Both the position numbers and the translations under genes were made by a program. This document shows positions 1-5,187 of a stretch of DNA of 5,187 nt, in pieces (the first letter of the stretch is position 1; each line of letters begins with the position of its first letter). Source of the DNA: Pseudomonadota bacterium (lineage in GTDB: Bacteria > Myxococcota > Polyangia > GCA-2747355 > JACKDQ01); NCBI GenBank assembly GCA_030591195.1, contig JAUVBO010000337.1, positions 1 through 5,187 of the forward strand, written 5' to 3'. The notes beneath the pieces were generated by a model. That model was not told the DNA's origin and ran no database searches. It saw only the letters and a list, made by a program, of their open reading frames with translations.

Positions 1-1
1 C

Positions 2-769
2 CGGGCGCCCGATGCGGGGTCGTCGTCGGCCACCCGGCAGACGGTGTTCACCGGCAACGCCGTGCGATTGGCGGCCGCCGAGGTGGCCGAGCAGCTGCTC
101 GACATCGCCGCGGCCTACACCGAGCTACACTGGGGCGACCTCGAGCTGCGCAATCACGCCGTGGTCGGCAAGGACGCGGCGAATGTCTGCATGCCGCTGG
201 CCCAGGCGGTGCGGCTCGGGCGCTCGCGGGGCTACTCGCTCGACTCGACCAGCGTCTACCAGCCGCGGACGGCCATCCCGAGGGCCGATGGCCAGTCGCC
301 GCGGGCCTTCTTGACCTACATGTTCGCCAGCCACGCGGCCCAGGTCCTGGTCGACATCGAGACCGGCGAGGTCAAGGTCGAGCGGATGGTGGCGGCCCAC
401 GATGTCGGCAAGGCGATTAACCCGCAGCAGGTCGAGGGGCAGATCGAGGGTGGAGTGGTGCAGGGCATCGGCATGGCGCTGATGGAGGAGGTGGTGCGCA
501 AGGAGGGGCGGATCCTCAACCCCGACTTCACCGACTACATCATCCCGACCATCGTCGACGTCCCCGAGATCAAGGCCGTGATCGTCGAGCGCGAGGACCC
601 CGAGGGGCCCTACGGCGCGCGCGGCGTCGGCGAGCCGGCGCTGATCGGTACGCCGCCGGCGGTCCTCGCCGCCATCGCCGATGCGATCGGCAAGCCGCTG
701 ACGGTCACGCCGGCCACCGCCGAGCGCGTCTGGCACGCGATCCAGGGCAGCACCCCCGAGATCCCCTGA
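2..769 (+). CDS. Xanthine dehydrogenase-family molybdopterin-binding subunit, C-terminal part (5' end outside window)
   Basis: The reading frame is open from base 2 to a TGA at 767-769, giving 255 residues. These match the C-terminal third of the roughly 750-residue large subunit of molybdenum hydroxylases (xanthine dehydrogenase, CO dehydrogenase CoxL, aldehyde oxidoreductase). Visible family motifs, in order, are DAGSSSATRQT near the visible N-terminus, AAHDVGKAINP followed by VEGQIEGGVVQGIGMAL in the middle, and GARGVGEPALIGTPPAV near the end. The Glu of GVGE (codon 632-634) corresponds to the family's catalytic base at the Mo centre. Such subunits bind the Mo-pterin cofactor and normally pair with a 2Fe-2S subunit and often a FAD subunit; none is visible here, and any partners would lie upstream. 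The substrate cannot be read from this fragment. The GTG at 44 is internal, because conserved family sequence continues upstream of it. The gene converges on the M28 gene with one base between the stop codons. Confidence 0.93.
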   Translation, partial: RAPDAGSSSATRQTVFTGNAVRLAAAEVAEQLLDIAAAYTELHWGDLELRNHAVVGKDAANVCMPLAQAVRLGRSRGYSLDSTSVYQPRTAIPRADGQSPRAFLTYMFASHAAQVLVDIETGEVKVERMVAAHDVGKAINPQQVEGQIEGGVVQGIGMALMEEVVRKEGRILNPDFTDYIIPTIVDVPEIKAVIVEREDPEGPYGARGVGEPALIGTPPAVLAAIADAIGKPLTVTPATAERVWHAIQGSTPEIP

Positions 770-777
770 GCTAGCTC
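768..777. repeat. 10-bp perfect palindrome across the convergent stop codons
   Basis: GAGCTAGCTC at 768-777 is its own reverse complement. It takes in the last two bases of the plus-strand TGA (767-769) and the whole minus-strand TAG (complement of 771-773). It has no loop, so it would be a weak RNA hairpin. I see no T-tract on either side that would make it a standard intrinsic terminator. It may simply follow from two abutting stop codons. Confidence 0.5.
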
Positions 778-2033
778 GAGGAAGCGGGAGGGGCGATCAG
801 GCGGCGGAGCACGGCCTCGGTGAAGTCGATCGAGCGCATCAGCTGATCGAGATCGAGGTTGTCCGGCGTATCGGTCGGCCGGTGGTACTCGCGGGGCGCG
901 CCGATGGTCGGGTCGACGCAGCCGATCGACAGCGCCTCGTAGCCGTGGTGCAGGAAGGGCAGCGCGTCGCTGGCCCCAGCCGGGATGTCGAACGGCTCGC
1001 CCATGCCGTGGAAGCGCGGCTCGCTGCTCGCCACTGCGGCCACCGTCTCGGCCAGCCAGGTGGGGGGCGGGATTCGGCAGAGCTCGCCTTCCTCGAACAG
1101 CCGCAGGGTACCGTTGGTCAGGCTGTCGAGGGCGAAGATCACGGTCCGCTCGCGGTCCCAGACAGCTGACCTAGCGAGGGCGAAGGCGCCACCGGTGCCC
1201 GCCTCCTCGGCGCCGGTGCTGACGAAGACCAGCTCGACATCGGCCGGCTTTTCCGCGGCGAGCCGTCGGGCGAGCACCGGCAGCGCGGCGCAGGCGGTGA
1301 GGTTGTCATTGGCGCCGGGCACTTGCTGGTGGCGCAGCACGATCTCGCCGTTGAGCAGGAACATCAGCGCCACCGGCAGCGACAGGCCGCACGCGACCCA
1401 GGCCGTGGCGGGGCTCGCCGTCACCTGGGGCAACAGCCACCCGAGCAGGTCGATCAGCGCCAGCAGGACCAGCGCGCCGAGGGGCAGGCGCATCGTCTTG
1501 TGCAGCAGGCGCAGCGGTCCGGGCAGCGGGTGGTTGGTCGTCACGCGGATCGCCGTTGGGTTGAACAGCAGCCCGGTGAACGCCGCGTCGATGTGCCCGA
1601 GCACCACCACGCGAATCCGCGGCGCACCGTCGCTCGCGGCGGGCATCACGCCGATCAGGTTGTGAGACTCGCCGTAGGGCAGCAGCCGCCTGAAGAGGTG
1701 GGCCCGCCGGGTGAGGTCGAGGGTCAGCGATAGCGCCGTCAGCAGGTGCAACGCCAGCGCCGCGGCCGGGTTGATCAGCAGCAGCAATGCGGTTCCGGCC
1801 AGGCCCACCGCGCCATGCAGGGTGAGCACCGCGTAGAGGTTGGTGCTGTAGCGGAACGGCCGGAGCTCGGTCTCGAGCCCGGCGGCTTGGAGCTCCTGCT
1901 CGAGCAGCCGCTGGGCCGAGAGCTCTGCTTCGCTGGCAGCCTGGCGGAGGGGGTAGCGGTCGACGATCCTTCGGATCAGCGTGTCGACATAGCCCCGGTC
2001 GTCGTTCGAATCGCCACCTCGGGCGTCAGCCAT
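771..2033 (-). CDS. M28-family zinc metallopeptidase (aminopeptidase-like) with inserted membrane helices
   Basis: This 420-residue protein has the full set of M28 co-catalytic zinc motifs. They are GHID (His147, Asp149), PGANDN (bridging Asp243), GAEE (general base Glu276 and ligand Glu277), FALD (Asp303) and EYHRPTDTPDNLD (His384). GASDALPF near 353-360 fits the family's SD-x-x-PF segment. M28 enzymes remove N-terminal residues from peptides or act on amide substrates; the specificity here is unknown. Two hydrophobic helix pairs interrupt the fold, at about 66-106 (before the first zinc motif) and 184-230 (between the first and second metal motifs). There is no signal peptide, and the flanks LTRRAHLFRR and RLLHKTMR are basic. 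By the positive-inside rule, all catalytic segments should face the cytoplasm. I chose the ATG at 2033 because GGGAG lies 6 nt upstream; a GTG at 2105 would add 24 low-complexity residues. The gene is divergent from the kinase. The motifs are unmistakable, while substrate and topology are inferred. Confidence 0.9.
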   Translation of the reverse strand: MADARGGDSNDDRGYVDTLIRRIVDRYPLRQAASEAELSAQRLLEQELQAAGLETELRPFRYSTNLYAVLTLHGAVGLAGTALLLLINPAAALALHLLTALSLTLDLTRRAHLFRRLLPYGESHNLIGVMPAASDGAPRIRVVVLGHIDAAFTGLLFNPTAIRVTTNHPLPGPLRLLHKTMRLPLGALVLLALIDLLGWLLPQVTASPATAWVACGLSLPVALMFLLNGEIVLRHQQVPGANDNLTACAALPVLARRLAAEKPADVELVFVSTGAEEAGTGGAFALARSAVWDRERTVIFALDSLTNGTLRLFEEGELCRIPPPTWLAETVAAVASSEPRFHGMGEPFDIPAGASDALPFLHHGYEALSIGCVDPTIGAPREYHRPTDTPDNLDLDQLMRSIDFTEAVLRRLIAPPASSS

Positions 2034-2044
2034 TGTTTGCTCCC
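2034..2044 (-). promoter_or_regulatory. Ribosome-binding site fixing the M28 start
   Basis: On the minus strand GGGAG (complement of 2040-2044) sits 6 nt before the ATG at 2033. The alternative GTG at 2105 and the ATG at about 2081 lie inside the divergent intergenic region and would add sequence unlike the M28 N-terminus. This site therefore favours the shorter 420-aa protein. Confidence 0.6.
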
Positions 2045-2077
2045 AGCCACGTCGCGGCGCCGGCTCGTCGACCGAGA

Positions 2078-2090
2078 GCATGCCGCATGC
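2078..2090. repeat. Short inverted repeat in the divergent intergenic region
   Basis: GCATG-CCG-CATGC has 5-bp arms around a 3-bp spacer. It lies between the M28 start (2033) and the kinase promoter (2162-2170), where an operator for either gene could sit. The arms are short and the flanks do not extend the symmetry, so this may be chance. I found no convincing -10/-35 pair for the M28 gene in the 145 bp between the two starts. Confidence 0.25.
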
Positions 2091-2161
2091 GAGACCGCTT
2101 GGCACGCCCCGTAGATCGCGGCGGCTGAAAACGTCCGTGGTTAGCGAGTCTTATCGGCCTT

Positions 2162-2170
2162 TGGTATGCT
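2162..2170 (+). promoter_or_regulatory. Extended -10 promoter for the kinase gene
   Basis: TGGTATGCT fits the extended -10 form TG-N-TATNNT, with the -10 hexamer TATGCT at 2165-2170. Only a poor -35 is present at about 2141-2146 (TTAGCG). Transcription should begin about 6-8 nt after the hexamer, at about 2176-2178, immediately before the ATG at 2179. Eleven bases (TTTGGTATGCT, 2160-2170) match the element before the lipoprotein gene at 9 positions. Confidence 0.5.
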
Positions 2171-2178
2171 CGGTGAGG

Positions 2179-3966
2179 ATGGACTCCGAGATCAAGGTCT
2201 GCCCCTGGTGTGGCTCGTTCTACCGAGGGCTGAGTCATTGTCAGCGGGATGGGCAGCAACTCGAGGCGAGCGACGGCATCGTCGACCGCTACCGCGTCGT
2301 CGATCGCATCGGCGAGGGAGGCATGGGCGCGGTGTACAAGGCCGAGCACACGGTGCTCGGCAGTCGCGTGGTGGCGATCAAGCTGCTTCACCGCGAGCAC
2401 GTTCGCGACCAGTCGCTGGTCAAGCGGTTCTTCCGCGAGGCCAAGGCGGCCTCCACCATCGACAACGAGCACATCGTTCAGGTGATCGACTTCGGCGTGA
2501 CCGACAGGGGCGACTCGTTCCTGGTGATGGAGCACATCGAGGGGCGGGCGCTGCGGGTGTTGATCGAGGAGGAAGCGCCCCTGTCGCTCGAGCGAGGCTT
2601 CAGCATCGGCGTGCAGATCGCCGAGGGGCTCTACGCTGCCCACCGGCAGGGGATCGTCCACCGGGATCTCAAGCCGGAGAACGTCCTGGTCGCCGAGGGG
2701 CCGGAGGGCCAGGAGGAGTTCGTCAAGCTGCTCGACTTCGGCATCGCCCAGCTGAGCGAGTACCAGGACGCGCGGATCACTCGCGCCGGGATGATCATCG
2801 GCACGCCGGCCTACATGGCGCCGGAGCAGGCCAGCGGCGATCCGGTGGACCAGCGGGCCGACATCTACGCCCTCGGCACGATCCTCTACGAGCTACTCGT
2901 CGGCCACTGCCCGTTCGAGGGCCCGTCGGCCAAGCACGTGCTCGTGGCCCAGCTGACCAAGACCCCCGTCCCCCCCCGCCAGCTGCGTCCCGACATCCCG
3001 GGGGCGATCGAGCGGGTGATCCTCCGGGCGCTGAACAAGTCGCCTGACGGGCGTCCGAAGACGATGATGCACCTGGCCTACGAGCTGCGCGACGCGCTCG
3101 CTCGCCAGACCGGTGGGTTGCCGGCGGTGCGCGACGACGAGCCCGAGGCGCTCGAGCAGCCGGAGAGCACCGCCGAGATTCGACCGGCCGAGGTTCCCCC
3201 TGGGGGGCGGGCGTCGGTGCCAACCCTCTGGTGGGCTTCGACGCGGAACCTGCTGCTGGCCGGGGGCGTGATCGGGGGGATCGTCCTCGGGGTGGTGGTG
3301 ACGCTGTTGCTCGTCCGGTCCGATGGACCAACGCCAGGCGCGCGAGGTGGCGTCACCGCTCCGGCCGACAGCGGGCTGGCGAGCGATGACGCGACGCGGT
3401 CGGCGAGTCGCGAGCGCCCCCGCAGGATCGCGGCGGTCACGGCCGCCAAGACGTCGCGACCCCGGCGGCACCGAGGGACCCGCGGCCGGGCGCGAGCCAA
3501 GCAGCGTCCGAGGGGCCACAAGAGCCCGCCACGGCCCGCCGTGACCGCCGGCCCTCGGACCTTCATCCGGGTTGAGTCGGTGCCACCCGGGGCCAACGTC
3601 TATGATGGCCAGCAACGGCTCGGTCGGGCACCGCTGTCGGTGTCCACCGCCTATCGCCGGACGATCAACGTCTACCGCTCGGGCTACGGCGACCGGGTGC
3701 TGCACGTCCGCAAGGGGCAGACCGGCAAGGTCGTAGCTCGCCTGCAGAAGGCGACGATGGCGTGGGAGGTCCTCAGCATGCGCCAGCTGAAGAAGATGCT
3801 CGCCGACGGGCAGATCAGCCGATTCACCCACGACCGCCGCAAGCGCCAGCTGCTCGCCAAGCGCGACGCCAAGCTGGTCAAGCTGCGGGTCGAATACAAG
3901 ATGGGCCACTGGACCAAAGCTCAGTACGAACGACAGGTTAAGGTGATCAATCACGCCTACCACTGA
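2179..3966 (+). CDS. Membrane-anchored Hanks-type Ser/Thr protein kinase with PEGA domain
   Basis: This 595-residue kinase has a zinc-ribbon-like N-terminus (CPWCG at 8-12, HCQRDG at 20-25), a form I know from deltaproteobacterial kinases. The catalytic domain spans about 38-310. It shows the Gly loop GEGGMGAVY (45-53), VAIK Lys68, helix-C Glu87, HRD Asp163 with KPEN Asn168, DFG Asp186, and GTPAYMAPEQ (208-217) with a candidate activation-loop Thr209. All residues needed for activity are present, so it should phosphorylate Ser/Thr on cytoplasmic targets. An acidic stretch (319-338) precedes one TM helix (about 358-379). Outside the membrane lie a very basic linker (about 407-452), a PEGA domain (about 461-523, with VPPGANVYDGQQRLGRAPLSV-like features), and a helical tail (534-592) with two SHOCT-like units. 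I chose the ATG at 2179 because translation from an ATG at 2080 would add 33 unconserved residues. The gene appears monocistronic. The external ligand and phosphorylation targets are unknown. Confidence 0.95.
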   Translation: MDSEIKVCPWCGSFYRGLSHCQRDGQQLEASDGIVDRYRVVDRIGEGGMGAVYKAEHTVLGSRVVAIKLLHREHVRDQSLVKRFFREAKAASTIDNEHIVQVIDFGVTDRGDSFLVMEHIEGRALRVLIEEEAPLSLERGFSIGVQIAEGLYAAHRQGIVHRDLKPENVLVAEGPEGQEEFVKLLDFGIAQLSEYQDARITRAGMIIGTPAYMAPEQASGDPVDQRADIYALGTILYELLVGHCPFEGPSAKHVLVAQLTKTPVPPRQLRPDIPGAIERVILRALNKSPDGRPKTMMHLAYELRDALARQTGGLPAVRDDEPEALEQPESTAEIRPAEVPPGGRASVPTLWWASTRNLLLAGGVIGGIVLGVVVTLLLVRSDGPTPGARGGVTAPADSGLASDDATRSASRERPRRIAAVTAAKTSRPRRHRGTRGRARAKQRPRGHKSPPRPAVTAGPRTFIRVESVPPGANVYDGQQRLGRAPLSVSTAYRRTINVYRSGYGDRVLHVRKGQTGKVVARLQKATMAWEVLSMRQLKKMLADGQISRFTHDRRKRQLLAKRDAKLVKLRVEYKMGHWTKAQYERQVKVINHAYH

Positions 3967-3986
3967 TCCGCTGCGCGAGGCCGCGC

Positions 3987-4013
3987 CAGGGCCCCGGTTT
4001 GGCACCGGCCCTG
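3987..4013 (+). terminator. Possible terminator hairpin after the kinase gene
   Basis: CAGGGCC (3987-3993) can pair with GGCCCTG (4007-4013). GG (3996-3997) continues the stem with CC (4005-4006) past a 2-nt bulge, closing a 7-nt loop. The stem begins 21 nt after the kinase TGA. No U-tract follows, so intrinsic termination is uncertain. A 12-bp palindrome (CCTGCCGGCAGG, 4010-4021) overlaps the 3' arm and could form a competing structure. Confidence 0.35.
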
Positions 4014-4030
4014 CCGGCAGGCCTGTGGTT

Positions 4031-4039
4031 TGCTATGAT
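4031..4039 (+). promoter_or_regulatory. Extended -10 promoter for the lipoprotein gene
   Basis: TGCTATGAT is a good extended -10 (TG-N-TATNNT), with hexamer TATGAT at 4034-4039 matching TATAAT at 5 of 6 bases. No -35 is evident at the usual spacing, which extended -10 promoters tolerate. The predicted start is about 4046, giving a leader of roughly 32 nt. The element closely resembles the one upstream of the kinase gene. Confidence 0.6.
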
Positions 4040-4054
4040 CCTAAGTGCACTGTG

Positions 4055-4079
4055 CAAAGGGCATCGATTCAAAGGGCAT
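4055..4079 (+). repeat. Direct repeat of CAAAGGGCAT over the lipoprotein start
   Basis: CAAAGGGCAT occurs at 4055-4064 and again at 4070-4079, a 15-bp period. The second copy runs into the ATG start codon at 4078-4080. The AAGGG of the second copy is only one base from the ATG, too close for a standard Shine-Dalgarno. That of the first copy is about 16 nt away, on the far side. The repeat could be an operator, a translational control element, or a recent small duplication. Confidence 0.6.
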
Positions 4080-5187
4080 GATCACGATCTTCATCAGCCG
4101 CCGTGCAGGGAAGGTTTCCGCCGTCAGACGCCTCGCCGCGACCCTGCTCCTGGGGCTTGTTGGCTGTGCCGGCCAGTCGGGGATGGACCCGGCGCCGCCG
4201 CCAGCCACGGTGCTGCTCAAGACGGTAGCGCCGAGCAGCGTGCTGCCGAACACCACGATCTTGGTCCAGGGCGATAACCTCGCCGGTCCGGCGGAGCACT
4301 TCCTGTTGCTCTCGGGCATGGTTGTCGGGCGGTCGAGAGTCGAGCAGGTGTTGCCCCTCGAGTTGGACGAGGAGCAACCGGGCTTGGCCAAGTGCGTGAT
4401 CGGCAGCCAGCTGTTCACTACCATCGGCGAAGGCACCTTCTCCGGCACGGCGCAGGTCATCTCGCGCAACGAGTGGTCCGAGGTGAGCGGCCCGCCGCTG
4501 ACCCTGGCGCTCCAGTTCTCCCGCCACCTGACGCCGATCCTCGGTCAGGTGGGCAGCGGGGTGGTCTTTCTCAACTCGGCGGTGCCCGTGGAGGGCGCCA
4601 GCCTGCTCGCCGGCAACTCCGAGGGCCAAGCCGTGGTCGAGCTCAGCGGTTGCTTTGCGCTCAAGGGGGCGACCGACGGCTGCGCCTCGGGGCCCAACGT
4701 CCAGGTGACCCTGCCGGTGGAGCCGGACGAGCTGGGGGGGCGGCAGCGCGGCTCGTTCCTCTTCGAGCCGGCGGTGGTTGGGATCAAGCCCGGTCGCTTC
4801 GAGGGAGCCCTGACCCTGGCTAACCAGCACCCTGACGGCACGGTGCTGCGGAGCGCGCCGCTGCAGGTCCAGTTCAACCTCGAAGCGACACACCTCACCG
4901 GCTTCGAGCAGAGCGACGTCTCCATCGGTCAGGTGTTGCGGGTCCAGGGCCAGGGGTTCATCGACGGCAGCAGCCTGCGCTTCGACGGCAGCTTCACCGA
5001 CCAGCTCGGCCAGAGCCGACCGGCCCAGTTCGAGCTGGTGCTTGACACCGAGCGCGGCGGCCTGGGCATGGCGGTGATCGACGAGGACAGCGGCATCGGC
5101 TCGGTGGTGAAGCTGCGCGGGACCAAGCCGCTGGGCGGGCCGTGGGTGCCCGCCGAGGCGGGGATGCTCAACGGCTCCTGGACGCCG
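4078..5187 (+). CDS. Repeat-containing lipoprotein with TIG-like tandem domains (3' end outside window)
   Basis: The frame is open from the ATG at 4078 to the window end, giving 370 residues with no stop. A lipoprotein signal is clear: basic RR at 8-9 and 17-18, hydrophobic ATLLLGLVG, and a lipobox LVGC with Cys30. Residue +2 is Ala, which by the E. coli rule suggests the outer membrane. A short Pro-rich linker (38-42) is followed by tandem repeats starting at about 46, 151 and 273. Each opens with an IPT/TIG-like strand (LVQGDNL, VPVEGASL, RVQGQGF). Later positions align too: LPLELD with LPVEPD and LVLDTE, and GTFSG with GRFEG and GMLNG. The last repeat is cut. Repeat 2 carries an extra loop with Cys192 and Cys202, a possible disulfide. 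I do not recognise a named family; an adhesion or envelope-binding role is inference from the fold type. The start has poor Shine-Dalgarno spacing. An in-frame GTG at 4045, near the predicted transcription start, is a possible alternative adding 11 residues. Confidence 0.85.
   Translation, partial: MITIFISRRAGKVSAVRRLAATLLLGLVGCAGQSGMDPAPPPATVLLKTVAPSSVLPNTTILVQGDNLAGPAEHFLLLSGMVVGRSRVEQVLPLELDEEQPGLAKCVIGSQLFTTIGEGTFSGTAQVISRNEWSEVSGPPLTLALQFSRHLTPILGQVGSGVVFLNSAVPVEGASLLAGNSEGQAVVELSGCFALKGATDGCASGPNVQVTLPVEPDELGGRQRGSFLFEPAVVGIKPGRFEGALTLANQHPDGTVLRSAPLQVQFNLEATHLTGFEQSDVSIGQVLRVQGQGFIDGSSLRFDGSFTDQLGQSRPAQFELVLDTERGGLGMAVIDEDSGIGSVVKLRGTKPLGGPWVPAEAGMLNGSWTP

Noticed and set aside
125..736. 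A 203-codon minus-strand frame opposite the oxidoreductase gene.
   Set aside because: The protein is dominated by Asp, Arg, His and Leu in the pattern produced by reading the complement of high-GC3 coding sequence. The plus strand carries the conserved family motifs.
985..1733. Overlapping plus-strand frames inside the M28 gene.
   Set aside because: They are shadows of the minus-strand peptidase, whose five zinc ligands are all in the expected order.
2080..2178. An upstream ATG at 2080 that would lengthen the kinase by 33 residues.
   Set aside because: The extra residues are not kinase-like, the extended -10 promoter at 2162-2170 lies inside this stretch, and the zinc-ribbon-like motif begins naturally a few residues after the ATG at 2179.
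2970..2977. A run of eight C residues in the kinase gene as a frameshift or phase-variation site.
   Set aside because: The reading frame is intact on both sides and encodes the expected sequence after the kinase F-helix region. Runs like this are common at this GC content, and there is only one.
3999..4004. TTGGCA as a -35 box for the lipoprotein promoter.
   Set aside because: It matches TTGACA at 5 of 6 bases but lies 29 bp from the -10 hexamer, too far for a standard promoter, and it falls in the loop of the hairpin at 3987-4013.
2893..4005. A 370-codon open frame on the minus strand across the second half of the kinase gene.
   Set aside because: It is antisense to a gene with full kinase and PEGA motifs, its composition is rich in Arg/Pro/Gly/His, and it shows no recognisable domain. 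Long antisense frames are expected at this GC content.
4069..4893. A 274-codon minus-strand frame opposite the lipoprotein gene.
   Set aside because: It has no signal peptide or motif, while the plus strand has a lipobox and internally repeated protein sequence. The lipoprotein frame lacks a stop only because the window ends.
1..5187. CRISPR array, tRNA or rRNA genes, insertion-sequence ends, or a phage or defence locus.
   Set aside because: I saw no regularly spaced repeats, no tRNA-like cloverleaf or rRNA segment, no transposase or integrase motifs, and no abrupt change in composition.

Overview
This high-GC window (roughly two-thirds G+C by eye, strong G/C preference at third codon positions) looks like chromosome from a deltaproteobacterial-type organism, most plausibly Myxococcota or a related predatory or social lineage. 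The main support is a Hanks-type Ser/Thr kinase with an N-terminal CPxCG zinc-ribbon-like motif and an extracytoplasmic PEGA domain, followed by a multi-repeat surface lipoprotein. This combination is common in that group. The taxonomic call is inference. Nothing in the window (no tRNA, rRNA, insertion sequence or CRISPR array) fixes it.

Layout. (1) 2-769, plus strand: the C-terminal third of a xanthine-dehydrogenase-family molybdopterin-binding subunit, cut by the left edge. (2) 771-2033, minus strand: a complete M28-type zinc aminopeptidase-like protein of 420 aa with two pairs of membrane helices inserted in the peptidase fold. It converges on gene 1 with a single base between the two stop codons. 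(3) 2034-2178: a 145-bp divergent intergenic region holding the M28 ribosome-binding site, a short inverted repeat and an extended -10 promoter for the kinase. (4) 2179-3966, plus strand: a complete membrane-anchored Ser/Thr kinase of 595 aa, ordered zinc-ribbon-like, kinase, single TM, Arg-rich linker, PEGA, and a tandem SHOCT-like helical tail. (5) 3967-4077: a hairpin, a second extended -10 promoter almost identical to the kinase's, and a duplicated 10-bp motif. (6) 4078-5187, plus strand: the 5' part of a lipoprotein gene, cut by the right edge. Its product carries about 120-residue tandem repeats with a TIG-like opening that I do not recognise as a named family.

How they might work together. 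The oxidoreductase and the peptidase are probably independent. The kinase and lipoprotein genes are co-directional, appear to have separate promoters of the same TTTG-S-TATG-M-T form (S = G/C, M = A/C), and both place large domains outside the cytoplasm. A shared envelope role is possible but not demonstrated. The items most worth a second look are the lipoprotein repeat family, the kinase's unusual extracytoplasmic half, the membrane-embedded M28 topology, and the apparent near-leaderless start of the kinase gene.
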